64,000 nt of DNA from Erythrobacter sp. UBA1916 (GCA_002337385.1 DDFY01000011.1:62001-126000); one strand, 5' to 3'. Positions 45,658-60,105 are shown, counted from the first letter of the stretch. A program made the numbers and translations. Notes: generated from the letters alone by a model not told the origin.

Positions 45658-45777
45658 TGGACGGCACAGAATGCTCCGAGCGAACTCTCGTCGGAGACAT
45701 TCGGCGCGAGAGGCGGTAAGCTTGATGCATGGCCTGCCAACGAAACTCGGCAAGGATCGTGAGCAGAGAGACTTCCC

Positions 45778-46419
45778 ATGAACTATAGCGAACTAGCCAA
45801 AGCATTCGGCGCGTTTTTCGCCCTCGTGAATCCGTTCATCGTCCTTCCGATATTCCTGTCGCTGACCGACGGGTTCTCGGTGTCGCAACAGCGCATGCTC
45901 GCAGTCAAGGTGGCGCTCTTTGCTGCCATGATGTGCGTCATTGTGCTGTTTGCCGGGCAGCAGATCATCGGCTTCTTCGGCATTTCGATCGACGAGTTTC
46001 GCGTTGCAGGCGGCGCGGTGCTGGCCGGGATCGCCTGGTCGATGCTGCATGGCGGCGCCATGGCATCGCATCATGGCAGCGCCAGTGAACAGGAGCAGCT
46101 TAACGACGTTTCGGGGCTGGCCTTCTATCCCATCACCTTCCCGATGATCGTCGGACCGGGCACCATTGCCACACTGATCATCTATTCCGGCCACACACAG
46201 AACATGGAAGGCATGTTCTCGCTGGTGGGGATCGTGGGTGCGATCATTGTTTTGCTCTTCGCCGTGCTGTTTTTTGCCGCGCAAATCGGCAAGATGATGA
46301 GCCAGACGCTGCGCATGATCACCACCCGCCTGATGGGCATGATCCTGCTGGCGATTGCGGTGGACATGACGATTACCGGGCTGACGACGCTGCTTCCCGG
46401 CTTGGCAGGAGGTGTGTAG
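45778..46419 (+). CDS. MarC family integral membrane protein
   Basis: A 213-residue protein with about six membrane helices and the family patterns FALVNPFIVLPIFLSLT near the start and FYPITFPMIVGPGTIATLI in the middle. MarC proteins are inner-membrane proteins of unknown function; they were once linked to multiple antibiotic resistance, but that link is not supported. It precedes the nitrobindin-like gene by 9 bp, so the two are probably cotranscribed. Confidence 0.92.
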   Translation: MNYSELAKAFGAFFALVNPFIVLPIFLSLTDGFSVSQQRMLAVKVALFAAMMCVIVLFAGQQIIGFFGISIDEFRVAGGAVLAGIAWSMLHGGAMASHHGSASEQEQLNDVSGLAFYPITFPMIVGPGTIATLIIYSGHTQNMEGMFSLVGIVGAIIVLLFAVLFFAAQIGKMMSQTLRMITTRLMGMILLAIAVDMTITGLTTLLPGLAGGV

Positions 46420-46428
46420 GCACAAGCG

Positions 46429-47073
46429 ATGGACAGACTGAAAGACATCTTCACCGAGCCGGATCCGATTGATCCCGACACCTTTGCCAACCTCGGGCCG
46501 CTGCGGCGGCTCGCGGGCATCTGGGAAGGCAAAACCGGTCGCGACACGAACCCGAAGGCCGATGGCCCGGAACATCGCGACTTCGTCGAGCGGTCGGAGT
46601 TCCAGCCGATTGATCCGCAGGCCAACGGCCCGCAACTGCTCTATGGTCTGCGCTATCACATTCACATCAATGCGCCGGATGAGGAGAACACCTTCCACGA
46701 CCAGATCGGATACTGGCTGTGGGAGCCGGCGACCGGGCTGATCATGCAGACACTGGCCATCCCGCGTGGCCAGATCGCGCTCGCTCGCGGGCAGGTAGAG
46801 AACGACGGCAAGCGTATCGTGGTTGAGGCGAAGCGGGGGCAGACCGACTACGGTATCTGTTCGACGACCTTCCTCGAACAGGCCTTCCGAACTGACAGCT
46901 ACCGGCTCGAGATCGATTTCCACGATGACGGATCGTGGAGCTACAGCGAAGATACGATCCTGATGGTGCATGGACAAAGCGAACCCTTCGTCCATCGCGA
47001 CAGCGGCCAGATGACCAAGATTGGCGAGCCCGACCTCAACCCCTGGCTGAAGATCGTGAAGGGCGGAAAGTAA
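46429..47073 (+). CDS. Nitrobindin-like heme-binding beta-barrel protein
   Basis: A 214-residue protein with LGPLRRLAGIWEGKTG near the N-terminus and the barrel-closing segments IGYWLWEPATGLIMQTLAIPRG and WSYSEDTILMVHGQ, as in the THAP4/nitrobindin (FABP-like) family. Relatives bind heme or nitric oxide in a beta barrel; some related proteins bind fatty acids. The candidate heme-ligand His is in the C-terminal segment (FVHRDSGQ). It ends 7 bp before a convergent terminator hairpin. Confidence 0.8.
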   Translation: MDRLKDIFTEPDPIDPDTFANLGPLRRLAGIWEGKTGRDTNPKADGPEHRDFVERSEFQPIDPQANGPQLLYGLRYHIHINAPDEENTFHDQIGYWLWEPATGLIMQTLAIPRGQIALARGQVENDGKRIVVEAKRGQTDYGICSTTFLEQAFRTDSYRLEIDFHDDGSWSYSEDTILMVHGQSEPFVHRDSGQMTKIGEPDLNPWLKIVKGGK

Positions 47074-47079
47074 GTCTGT

Positions 47080-47103
47080 TTGCCGCGCCGAACGGGGCGG
47101 CAA
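47080..47103. terminator. Bidirectional terminator between convergent genes
   Basis: Arms TTGCCGCGCC and GGGGCGGCAA form a 10-bp stem with one mismatch and a 4-nt loop, lying in the 32-bp gap between two convergent stop codons. Confidence 0.65.
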
Positions 47104-47105
47104 CC

Positions 47106-48281
47106 TTACCTGTGCGTGTTGATCAGCCGGTCGACGAGATTCTTGTCTGACACCTCTTCACCGGTCACGGCCATGGCAAGCAGTTCGCCGCCCAGAATTG
47201 TGGGGGCGATGACGATGTCGGGCTGAACCCGGCGGACCTTCTCAAGATTGCGCGTGTTGTTGACCGCGACAACCGTCTTGGCGGTGCCGTCCAGCTCCTT
47301 CGCCGCGAGAACCACGAAGGCGTTGGTGGCATCGTCCTCGCCCAGCGCCATGATCGCTTCCGCAGTCTCGCCAGATGCGCCCTTCAGCGTATCGATATCG
47401 GTGGGATTGCCGATGACCACATGAGCGTCGGACGGGATATCGTCGTCCTTCGTTTCAACGATGAAGATCACGCTCTTTCCGCGATCGCTCAGTTCCCGGT
47501 AGGTGTTGAGCGCCAGATTTGAGCGGCTGGCAATGACATAGTGACCCGACATCTTCTTGGTCCGTTCTTTTCCAACGAGGAAGTTGTGCACCCGGTTTTG
47601 CAGGAACGGGAGCAGTACGGTGCTGACGGCAGTGGCGAATACAGTCAGCCCCAGAATAATGAGCGAAATGACATAGAGGCGTGAGCCAGATGTCGTCGGG
47701 TAGATATCGCCATAGCCGACCGTCGACATGGTCACGATGGTAAAATAGAAAGCTGTGCCCAGATCGGTGATGGGTTGCGAAAACTCGGTGCCCATCATCA
47801 GGCTGCCCAGCACGCCATATACGGTGACGAGAACGAGGCTGCCCACCGAGAAGATCGACGCTGCCGCGACGCTGGTATGGTTGAACTGGGCCCGGAAGAC
47901 ATACAGCGCAGCCAGCAGCAACAATTCCAGCAGGCCGAACACAAAGTGCGTGCCTGAGGCCGTGAGCCAGAGCACGATGTTGATCACCATCAGCAGGCTC
48001 ACCACAACCCAGGCGAGGCGCGAGCGCAAAGCAAGGCCAATCGACATGGTCACCAGGAACACGCCCGACACGGTCCGGTGGGCTCCGCTCAGCAGGCCGG
48101 ATACGAGCGTGCTGGAAAGGTTCTGCAGGGTCTCGATAGAAAGACCGCTCACGCGCAGGTCGTTCCACAAGCTACCGAGCTGGAATAGCCCCATCGCCAG
48201 CACACCGGCTGCGATGAAGAAATGAGAAAACTGCCGAACCCGCGCAATCAGACTGATGGGAATAAGTTGCGAGGACCGCAT
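47106..48281 (-). CDS. Potassium channel with TrkA-N (RCK) domain
   Basis: A 391-residue protein with several N-terminal membrane helices, then a pore segment FYFTIVTMSTVGYGDIYP containing the K+ selectivity filter TVGYGD, and a cytoplasmic RCK/TrkA-N domain from about residue 235 (GHYVIASRSNLALNTYREL). It resembles Kch-type channels. ATG at 48281 has GGAAAG 9 nt upstream; a GTG 8 codons earlier is possible. It lies 242 bp downstream of the autotransporter gene; that gap has only a weak CCCCT/AGGGG hairpin around the autotransporter stop. Confidence 0.9.
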   Translation of the reverse strand: MRSSQLIPISLIARVRQFSHFFIAAGVLAMGLFQLGSLWNDLRVSGLSIETLQNLSSTLVSGLLSGAHRTVSGVFLVTMSIGLALRSRLAWVVVSLLMVINIVLWLTASGTHFVFGLLELLLLAALYVFRAQFNHTSVAAASIFSVGSLVLVTVYGVLGSLMMGTEFSQPITDLGTAFYFTIVTMSTVGYGDIYPTTSGSRLYVISLIILGLTVFATAVSTVLLPFLQNRVHNFLVGKERTKKMSGHYVIASRSNLALNTYRELSDRGKSVIFIVETKDDDIPSDAHVVIGNPTDIDTLKGASGETAEAIMALGEDDATNAFVVLAAKELDGTAKTVVAVNNTRNLEKVRRVQPDIVIAPTILGGELLAMAVTGEEVSDKNLVDRLINTHR

Positions 48282-48523
48282 GAGTTGGTTCTTTCCGTAG
48301 CTCACACGATACCCTGCTCCGCCCGATATCGCATCTCTGGCCCGGCTTAGAGCAAAACTGAACCGTTCGAAACCGGCCCCGCGAAACGCGGATTAAGATT
48401 GCAACTGAACTCTCTCTTCGATGCGCCTGCCGGATTAATCGAGAACTGACGCAGCGTTTTTTTGGCGGCCTCCTCTCGGGCTGCTGAATTATCACACCGC
48501 CATTCGCCTAATCCCCTGCCTCC

Positions 48524-53413
<4,890 letters not shown>

Positions 53414-53626
53414 GGCGACGTAGCCCCTTGGCGAAAGGTAAACAGCCGCCCGACAATGCGCAGGCGACGTGCGCGCCATTGCGGCGACGCTCTTGCGCGT
53501 CCCGCTATTGCGGCGGCCGCTCACGTGGAATCCCCTATTCAGGGGGGATAGGGCGCTTTTGCAGGGTTCCTATGGCCAGCAGGCGACGATAAAGGGGCGC
53601 TCCATTGCCCAGAACAACAGTGTCGC

Positions 53627-54436
53627 GTGCCAAACTCCTCTTCAGATTCCGCCCCGCCGCCACGGCTGGATATTGCCACGCGCGTCACCGAGCTGTGGGA
53701 CGAGCTGGCCGGTTTTCCGGCGGCGCAGTTCCTGGAATCGCGCGATCATCTCCTGAAGGCGCTATGCGATCTGGTCGATGCGCAGCAGGCCGACTGGATC
53801 GGCGTGGTCCGCTTCGCCAGCGGAGCGGGCAATGACCCGATGCGCGGCTGGCGACCGCGCACCGTGTCAGCGCACAATCACCTGCCCGAGGCGGGAAAAG
53901 TGATCGAGCAGGCCTTCGCCGAAATGGACCGCGGCGAGCCTGACATCACCACCATCCGCAATGTGGAGCTGGCCGGGCAATACCGGGCGCTGCTGCTGAA
54001 GGATCTGGCCACGCCCGAATGGTTCGAAAGCGCATCCTATCGCAACCACTACCTGCGCCTGGGCCGCAAGGATTCGATCTGGGCGGGAATTCCCGTCAAC
54101 GAAGAGGTGGAGGTACAGATCGGCCTGCATCGCGGCCCGGATCAAGAGGGCTTTTCGGCCAGCGACGTGGAGGTGGTGTCGCGCGCCGTCCGCGGGCTGA
54201 AGTGGTTTTACCGGCTGCAGATGCTGGGCGAAGGGGTCGGGATCGCCTCCGCCCCGCTCACCCCGACCGAAGGCGCGGTGTTGAGCGGGGTTCTGCAAGG
54301 CCTGTCGGAAAAGCAAATCGCCGCGGCCAACGGGCAGAGCCCGCATACGACGCATGACCATATCAAGAGCATCTACCGAAAGTACGGCGTTTCCAGCCGG
54401 ACCGCGCTGATGGCCCTGTGGCTTCATCACATGTGA
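53627..54436 (+). CDS. LuxR-type helix-turn-helix regulator
   Basis: A 269-residue protein with an N-terminal sensor-like domain of about 190 residues (no recognised ligand motif) and a C-terminal LuxR helix-turn-helix: LTPTEGAVLSGVLQGLSEKQIAAANGQ then HDHIKSIYRKYGVSSRTALMAL. It has no receiver aspartate pattern and no LuxI-type synthase nearby. Start is a GTG with a weak ribosome site. The 213-bp gap shared with the divergent autotransporter makes that gene its most likely target. Confidence 0.8.
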   Translation: MPNSSSDSAPPPRLDIATRVTELWDELAGFPAAQFLESRDHLLKALCDLVDAQQADWIGVVRFASGAGNDPMRGWRPRTVSAHNHLPEAGKVIEQAFAEMDRGEPDITTIRNVELAGQYRALLLKDLATPEWFESASYRNHYLRLGRKDSIWAGIPVNEEVEVQIGLHRGPDQEGFSASDVEVVSRAVRGLKWFYRLQMLGEGVGIASAPLTPTEGAVLSGVLQGLSEKQIAAANGQSPHTTHDHIKSIYRKYGVSSRTALMALWLHHM

Positions 54437-54660
54437 TTGCCCCGCTCACGCGGCACCTTTTTGCGCGCAGCAGGAAGGCGGCGTTGACGCGCTTATGTCG
54501 TGCTCGACCCATTCTGCGTCCTTCGTACAAGAGCAGCAAGACCAAAGCTCCTCGATGCCATATGCTCCCGACAAGCAAGGCTGTTCAATCGTAGGATAAT
54601 GCGACAGAATGCGCTCTGAACCCGCACCAGGAACATCCGTGCGGCAAAGCAGGACGAGAG

Positions 54661-55599
54661 ATGAAGGAACGGCTGCGCGAACTCGACCTGAACCTGCTGG
54701 TCATACTCGACGCCCTGATCCGCTGCACCAATGTGTCGCGCGCCGCCGAGGAACTGCAGATGTCGCAGAGCGCAGTCAGCCACGCGCTCAAACGGCTGCG
54801 CGTCCTGTTTGACGACGAGCTGTTCATCCGCTCGCGCGAGGGAATGGCCCCCACCCCCAAGGCCACGCAGCTTTCGGGCTACGTGTCCGAGATCGTTCGC
54901 CTCGCGCGGCTCACCATGCTTTCGGGGCAGACCTTCGACCCCACCGTGTCCGAGCGCACCTTGAGCGTGGCGCTGGGCGATGCCGGAGACATGGTCATGC
55001 TGCCCGACCTGACACGGCATATCCACGAGGCCGGATCGGGCCTGCGCATTTCCTCGATTTCCTGCTCGGCGGAGGAAGCCGTGCCCTTGCTCGCCTCGGG
55101 CAAGCTCGACGTCTATGTCGGCAACATGCAGGGTTCGAGTTCGGATATCCTGTGCCAGCGGCTTTACGAAGACCGCCTCGTCATCATCGCCTCGCCCAAG
55201 CACAAGGCGCGCAAGACGATGGACTTCGAGCAATATCAGCAGAGCGAACACATCGCGGTGCAGATGCGCACAAAGCCGAACGCCTCGAACGCGGTTGCCA
55301 ACCTGTTCGAAGGCCAGGGCGTAATCCGCAAGGCCACGATCGAGACACCGCACCTCGCCTCGGTTCCGCTGGTTCTGGAACGCAACGAGCACCTGATCTC
55401 GACCGTGCCGATCTCGCTCGCCGAATATTTCAAGAAGTCGGCCAAGCTGAAGATCATCGAACCCGACTTCTATTTGCCCAACGTTGAGATCAGCCAGTAC
55501 TGGCACCGGCGCTACAACAACGATTCCTTCGTCACCTGGGCGAGGCACGCCATCCGCGACCTGTTCCAGAACCGCCCGGTCAAATTCGGGCTCGGCTGA
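54661..55599 (+). CDS. LysR family transcriptional regulator
   Basis: A 312-residue regulator with N-terminal winged helix (LDLNLLVILDALIRCTNVSRAAEELQMSQSAVSHALKRLR) and the usual two-lobed effector domain. The DLNLL start and FDDELFIRS match the NodD/LeuO-like branch. ACGAG lies before the ATG. It ends at a strong hairpin and precedes the C-S lyase gene by 192 bp that contain two dyads, so it probably controls that gene and perhaps the transport/GST genes beyond. Confidence 0.93.
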   Translation: MKERLRELDLNLLVILDALIRCTNVSRAAEELQMSQSAVSHALKRLRVLFDDELFIRSREGMAPTPKATQLSGYVSEIVRLARLTMLSGQTFDPTVSERTLSVALGDAGDMVMLPDLTRHIHEAGSGLRISSISCSAEEAVPLLASGKLDVYVGNMQGSSSDILCQRLYEDRLVIIASPKHKARKTMDFEQYQQSEHIAVQMRTKPNASNAVANLFEGQGVIRKATIETPHLASVPLVLERNEHLISTVPISLAEYFKKSAKLKIIEPDFYLPNVEISQYWHRRYNNDSFVTWARHAIRDLFQNRPVKFGLG

Positions 55600-55616
55600 G
55601 GGGCCTTCGGGCCTCT
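55599..55616 (+). terminator. Terminator hairpin after the LysR gene
   Basis: Seven-pair stem (one G-T pair) closed by a UUCG loop: AGGGGCC / GGCCTCT. It overlaps the last base of the TGA; the T-tract is poor. Confidence 0.6.
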
Positions 55617-55623
55617 GCCTATC

Positions 55624-55658
55624 TGAGCAATGTCGATAAACGCTATCAGGGTTGCTCA
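55624..55658. promoter_or_regulatory. Symmetric two-step dyad, probable regulator binding site
   Basis: Outer arms TGAGCAA (55624-55630) and TTGCTCA (55652-55658) and inner arms GATA (55635-55638) and TATC (55644-55647) share exactly the same centre at 55641. Both arm pairs are perfect. Binding by the LysR-type protein encoded just upstream is inferred. Confidence 0.6.
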
Positions 55659-55702
55659 TGCCGTAACTGTGGCAATGGCGCCCTCCCCAACCTATCCCAG
55701 CC

Positions 55703-55719
55703 ACATCATTCCATGATGT
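55703..55719. promoter_or_regulatory. Second dyad before the C-S lyase gene
   Basis: Perfect arms ACATCAT and ATGATGT separated by 3 nt, 73 bp before the TTG start. It could be a second regulator site or part of the promoter. Confidence 0.45.
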
Positions 55720-55791
55720 CGTGGCCATAGCGCCGATGCGCTGGCGGCCTGGCACGGGCCAATCGACAGCAAGGGCAAGGGACTCAATACA

Positions 55792-56961
55792 TTGACCAAT
55801 TTTACGCACACCATCGACGCGATCTCACTTGCCGACCTGCACCAGACCGGTGCCACCAAGTGGACCGGCGATGACGAGATGATTGGCGCTTTCGTCGCCG
55901 AGATGGACTTCAACACCGACCCGGAAATCAAGGCCGCGCTGCACGAAGCGGTCGACGAAGGCGCCTTTGGCTACCTGCCCGGCAAGCTGCGCGATCAGCT
56001 TCAGGAAGCCACCGCCGAGTTCTATGCGCGCAAGCTCGGCTGGTCGTTCGAACCGTCAGACGTCCGCCATGTGCCAGACGTGATCAAGGCGCTGCAGCTT
56101 GCCATCGAGCATCATAGCGCTCCCGACACGCCGCTAATTGTCCCGACCCCGGCCTATATGCCGTTCATCCTGATCCCGCCGCTTCAAGGGCGCGAGGTCA
56201 TTCAGGTGCCGATGGCCGAGTGCGACGGGCGCATGACCTTTGACCTCGACGCGTTGCAAGGTGCGTTCGATCAGGGCGGAAACCTGCTGGTCCTTTGCAA
56301 TCCCTACAATCCGCTGGGCCGGGTGTTCTCGCGCGAGGAACTGGTTGCCGTGAGCGAGTTGGTCGCGCGCAATGGTGGCCGCGTGTTCTCTGATGAGATC
56401 TGGGCACCGCTGGTCTATGGCGAGAATAGGCACGTGCCCTATGCTTCGGTCAACGAGGCAGCGGCCAGCCACACGATCACGGCGGTGTCGGCCTCGAAGG
56501 CCTGGAACTTGCCCGGCCTCAAGTGCGCGCAGGTCATCACCAGCAACGATGCCGACCGCGAAATCTGGGACCGTATCGGCTTCTTCGCCGGGCATGGCAC
56601 ATCGAACCTTGGCGCGGTGGCCAATATCGCCGCCTATCGCGATGGCGACCAATGGCTGGCCAAGGTTCTAGCCTATCTCGACCGCAACCGGATCGCGATC
56701 ACCGACCTGGTCGCGCAGCACCTGCCGGGCGTGCGCTACAGTCAGCCCGAAGGCACCTATATCGCCTGGCTCGACATGCGCGAGCTGGAGGGGATCGAGA
56801 ACCCGGCCGAGTTCTTCAAGGAACATGCCCAGGTCCACATGACCGATGGCGCTTCCTGCGGCGAAGGGTTCGAGGGCTTTGCAAGGTTCATTTTCGCCAC
56901 CCCGCTCCCGATCCTGACCGAGGCCTTCGAACGTATGGGCAAGGCGCTGCGCGAACGCTGA
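55792..56961 (+). CDS. PatB/MalY-type C-S lyase (class I/II aminotransferase fold)
   Basis: A 389-residue fold-type I PLP enzyme of the MalY/PatB group. The PLP lysine is in SASKAWNLPGLKCAQ, the substrate-binding NPYNPLGRVFS and GVRYSQPEGTYIAWLDMR are typical, and VAEMDFNTDPEIKAAL matches the N-terminal signature. These enzymes cleave the beta C-S bond of cystathionine or cysteine S-conjugates to pyruvate, ammonia and a thiol. Start is TTG with AAGGGA 9 nt upstream. It is convergent with the GST gene, and a role in processing glutathione- or cysteine-conjugates would link the two. Confidence 0.88.
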   Translation: MTNFTHTIDAISLADLHQTGATKWTGDDEMIGAFVAEMDFNTDPEIKAALHEAVDEGAFGYLPGKLRDQLQEATAEFYARKLGWSFEPSDVRHVPDVIKALQLAIEHHSAPDTPLIVPTPAYMPFILIPPLQGREVIQVPMAECDGRMTFDLDALQGAFDQGGNLLVLCNPYNPLGRVFSREELVAVSELVARNGGRVFSDEIWAPLVYGENRHVPYASVNEAAASHTITAVSASKAWNLPGLKCAQVITSNDADREIWDRIGFFAGHGTSNLGAVANIAAYRDGDQWLAKVLAYLDRNRIAITDLVAQHLPGVRYSQPEGTYIAWLDMRELEGIENPAEFFKEHAQVHMTDGASCGEGFEGFARFIFATPLPILTEAFERMGKALRER

Positions 56962-57032
56962 CGCGCCCGCCTTGTTCACGGGTACAAGGCCTCTCCTGAC
57001 CCTAAGCGGGAGCGGCCTTGTGCCGAAACCTG

Positions 57033-57806
57033 TCAGCCTCCGACGAACAGCGGCGGATCGCCTTCGCGCCGCTCCAGCCCGAACAGCGGCTTGAGCCCCG
57101 GATGGCGGCCCAGCCCGCCGAACAGATCGAACCCGCGCTCGATCCAGTCGCGCAGCGGATCGTTATCGGCCAGCGGCGGGGTCCCCACCAGCGAGGCCGC
57201 CCACAGGAAGATCGAGAGCGGCGCATAGTCTGCAAAGTCCGGCGCATCGCCGCCCAGCCAGCGCTGCCCGCTGAGCACTTCGCGCAAAGGCTCTAGCGCC
57301 ACCGAAACACCGGGCAAACGGTCCTCGCGCCCGGCCTGCACCTCTTCCATCGTCTTGCCGCCCAGTTGCACCTGCTCGCGCGACTGGCGCACATAGGCCC
57401 GGTCTTCGGGCAGGCAGGCGTCGTGATAGTCGAGGATGTAGCAATCGAACCACGGGCGCACGATCGCCAGCCACATCCACGTGTCGCAGAACTTCACGCT
57501 GTTGTGGTGAATCTGGCCCTGAAACAGCGCGGGCAACTCGGGATAGGTCTTGTCGAGATAGTCGGCGATCACGAAGTCACCCCCGCGCAGGCTCTCGAAT
57601 ACCCATGTCTCGCCATCACGGATGCAGGGGTTGTGATCGGTCCGGCCGCCGCTGCGCTCCTTGATAGTGGTGAAGCCGCCGGTGATGACCTTGTGATCAA
57701 GCCCCTTGTGGGCGAGCGCATATCTCTGCTGCCAGGTGAAAGGGCTCATCGAGGTGCCGGAATTGACGGTGGTGTCGATGATCTCGATAGGTTCGCGCTC
57801 AGGCAT
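57033..57806 (-). CDS. Glutathione S-transferase, LigE/LigP beta-etherase type
   Basis: A 257-residue GST. An N-terminal thioredoxin-like part (SGTSMSPFTWQQRYALAHKGLDH) and a helical part with CYILDYHDACLPEDRAYVRQSREQ, VQAGREDRLP, GGDAPDFADYAPLSIF and LRDWIERGFDLFGGLGRHPG. These blocks closely match, from memory, the LigE-type beta-etherases of sphingomonads that cut beta-aryl ether bonds of lignin dimers with glutathione. The C-terminal tail of LigE is missing here, but the catalytic fold looks whole. ATG at 57806. It is last in the TonB receptor-MFS-sulfurtransferase-GST run. The true substrate may differ from lignin models. Confidence 0.8.
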   Translation of the reverse strand: MPEREPIEIIDTTVNSGTSMSPFTWQQRYALAHKGLDHKVITGGFTTIKERSGGRTDHNPCIRDGETWVFESLRGGDFVIADYLDKTYPELPALFQGQIHHNSVKFCDTWMWLAIVRPWFDCYILDYHDACLPEDRAYVRQSREQVQLGGKTMEEVQAGREDRLPGVSVALEPLREVLSGQRWLGGDAPDFADYAPLSIFLWAASLVGTPPLADNDPLRDWIERGFDLFGGLGRHPGLKPLFGLERREGDPPLFVGG

Positions 57807-57852
57807 GGAAGTGTCCGTTTGTTGTCTTGGGAAAAAGGGTGGCGGGCTGCGC

Positions 57853-58695
57853 TCAGTTCGGGCCAAGCGCCTTGGGCAGCGCGGGATCGGCGCCCCATTC
57901 GGTCCAGCTGCCGTCGTAAAGCGCGACCTGGTCGTTGCCCACCTTGCGCAAGGCAAGCGCAAGGGCGCAGGCGACCACGCCGCCGCCGCAGCTGACCACC
58001 GCCGGGCGCGCCGTGTCCACACCATGCTCGGCGAACAGCACGCGCAGTTCGTCTTCAGGCTTCATCAGCCCATCGTCCGAGAACAGATCCCAGAACGGAA
58101 CATTGATCGATCCGGGAACATGGCCGGGCGCGATGCCGGGGGTCGGATCGTCGTCCTCACCGGTGAAGTGCTGGGAACCTCGACCGTCGAGATGCAGCCG
58201 CTCGCGCGTCTCGATATTGGCGAGCACATCGCCCTTGGCGTAGACCCGCGAAGGATCGATGCTGGCGACAAAGGTGCTGGCAGGCCGCGACACCTCGCCG
58301 CTTTCGAGCGGACGGCCTTCCGCCTTCCAGCGCGCCAGCCCGCCATCGAGCACGAAGACCTGCTCCAGCCCGAACAGGCGGAACATGAACCAGGCACGCA
58401 TCGCGGTCTTCACCACGCTGTCGTCGTAGATCACGATGCGCTGCGAGTTGTCGATGCCGAGCTGGCGCATCCGCTGCTCGAACTGGGCCACGGTCGGTAG
58501 CGTGTTATCGGTTTCGGCATCGGGATCGACCAGGGTTAGCAAGTCGAGAAAAACCGCACCGGGAATGTGCCCCTCCGCATATTCGGCTGCGGAGTCGCGC
58601 TCGGGCTCGAAATGGTGGCGGGTGGCATCGACGATGCAGATATCCGGCGCATCCAGCTGCCCGGCAAGCCAGTCAGTCGAGACAAGATCGGTCAT
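57853..58695 (-). CDS. Two-domain rhodanese, 3-mercaptopyruvate sulfurtransferase-like
   Basis: A 280-residue protein with two rhodanese domains. The first is the inactive type (HIPGAVFLDLLTLVDPDA, VIYDDSVVKTAMRAWFMFRLFG); the second holds the catalytic Cys in the loop CGGGVVACALALAL. The SseA/MST loop is usually CGSGVTA; here it is CGGGVVA, closer to MST than to thiosulfate sulfurtransferase (CRKGVT). The enzyme moves sulfur from mercaptopyruvate to a thiol. It sits 57 bp after the MFS gene stop and 46 bp before the GST gene. Confidence 0.9.
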   Translation of the reverse strand: MTDLVSTDWLAGQLDAPDICIVDATRHHFEPERDSAAEYAEGHIPGAVFLDLLTLVDPDAETDNTLPTVAQFEQRMRQLGIDNSQRIVIYDDSVVKTAMRAWFMFRLFGLEQVFVLDGGLARWKAEGRPLESGEVSRPASTFVASIDPSRVYAKGDVLANIETRERLHLDGRGSQHFTGEDDDPTPGIAPGHVPGSINVPFWDLFSDDGLMKPEDELRVLFAEHGVDTARPAVVSCGGGVVACALALALRKVGNDQVALYDGSWTEWGADPALPKALGPN

Positions 58696-58752
58696 CGTTT
58701 ACTCTCCCAAGGTCTGTCCGGCGGCAGCTGACCTGCGTCCGGATCGGTTAGT

Positions 58753-60105
58753 CTAACGCCGCCAGTTGCGGGCGGTCTCCGCGTCGGCCTCCAGGTAGCG
58801 GCCCGCCAGCAGCATGAACGGCCCGGCGACCACGGCAACGGCAGCAGTAAAGCTCATTGAGTAGCGGATCGCCTCGTCGCCCCAAAGCGAACTGAAGCTG
58901 TCGTTCAAGAGGCCCACCGCAAGCGGCCCCATGATGTCACCCAGCAGCGAATTGGCCAGCAGGTAGAAGGCCATGCCGAAGGTACGGATCTGCGGCGGCA
59001 TCACCTGCACCAGCAGCAAGGAAATCAGCGGCACGGCCATGGTCACGGCAAAGCTGTCGATCCCCGCGCCCACTGCGATAACCCACAGGCTGGAGGAATA
59101 GAGGAACAGGTATTGCGCCATGCCGACAACGACGAAGCAGATCGTCGGCAGCCAGAATTGCCACCGCAGGTCGCGCCGCATCAGCCGGGCCAGGACAACG
59201 CCGCCAGTCAAGCCGCCGGCAAGGCCGCATATCCCACGCACCGGGCCAAGCACGCTGGCACTCTCTCCAACGCTGATCTGGTGCACACGCAGCAGAAAGG
59301 TCGTGCCCCAGACGGTGTAAGCATAGAACGAGATGATCAGCAGCGAGGCCGACAGCGTAATGAAAATAAAGGTTCGCTGGCTGAGCATAAAGGCCAGCGA
59401 TTCCCGGAACGACGGCTTTTCCAGATCGTCGGTCGCGTCATCGGAATCGTCGCGCTTGTCGAACTGCCCGCGGATCGGTTCCTTCACCGTCAGCAACAGC
59501 AGCAGACCCAGCACCATGCCGATCCCGCCGGCCAACCAGTATACGGTGCGCCAGCCATGAATCTCGGCAATCCAGCCCGCAGCCGGCGTCAGCACCAGGC
59601 TGGAGAGCGACGTACCCGAAACCATGATCGAAAAAGCGATCGGTCGCTTCAACGGGTTGAACAGATCGGACAGCATCGAGGTGCTCGACGGCGTGCCCGC
59701 CGCCTCGCCTACGCCCGTTAGAAAACGGGTCGCGGCAAGATGCCAGAAGTTCTGAGCAAAGCCGGTCAGAACGGTCATCAGGCTCCAGAACGAGAAGCCC
59801 AGCCCGATAATGATCTTGCGACTCTTGCGGTCGGCAATCCGGGCGATGGGAATGCCCATGAACGAATAGACCAGCACGAAAATCACGCCGGTCAGCAGGC
59901 CGAGCTGGGTATCGCTAATACCAAGATCCGCCTGAATGAACGGAAACAGGAGTGAAATCAGCAACCGGTCGAAGTAGTTGAACGCATAGACCAGCGTGAG
60001 CATGCCCAGCGCATAGATCGACCCCAGGGTCCAGCCGCCGGGGGCAAGGCTGCCCGTGCCTGCAAGGCCCTCGCTCGCTCGCTTCGCGTTAGGCTCAACC
60101 GGCAT
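58753..60105 (-). CDS. MFS transporter, spinster-like
   Basis: A 450-residue protein with 12 membrane helices. NYFDRLLISLLFPFIQADLGISDTQLGLLTG and the loop IARIADRKSRKIIIGLG match the spinster-like MFS group common in sphingomonad aromatic and lipid catabolic loci. It probably carries the compound taken up by the upstream TonB receptor across the inner membrane. It is separated from the receptor gene by 93 bp with a strong hairpin. Confidence 0.9.
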   Translation of the reverse strand: MPVEPNAKRASEGLAGTGSLAPGGWTLGSIYALGMLTLVYAFNYFDRLLISLLFPFIQADLGISDTQLGLLTGVIFVLVYSFMGIPIARIADRKSRKIIIGLGFSFWSLMTVLTGFAQNFWHLAATRFLTGVGEAAGTPSSTSMLSDLFNPLKRPIAFSIMVSGTSLSSLVLTPAAGWIAEIHGWRTVYWLAGGIGMVLGLLLLLTVKEPIRGQFDKRDDSDDATDDLEKPSFRESLAFMLSQRTFIFITLSASLLIISFYAYTVWGTTFLLRVHQISVGESASVLGPVRGICGLAGGLTGGVVLARLMRRDLRWQFWLPTICFVVVGMAQYLFLYSSSLWVIAVGAGIDSFAVTMAVPLISLLLVQVMPPQIRTFGMAFYLLANSLLGDIMGPLAVGLLNDSFSSLWGDEAIRYSMSFTAAVAVVAGPFMLLAGRYLEADAETARNWRR

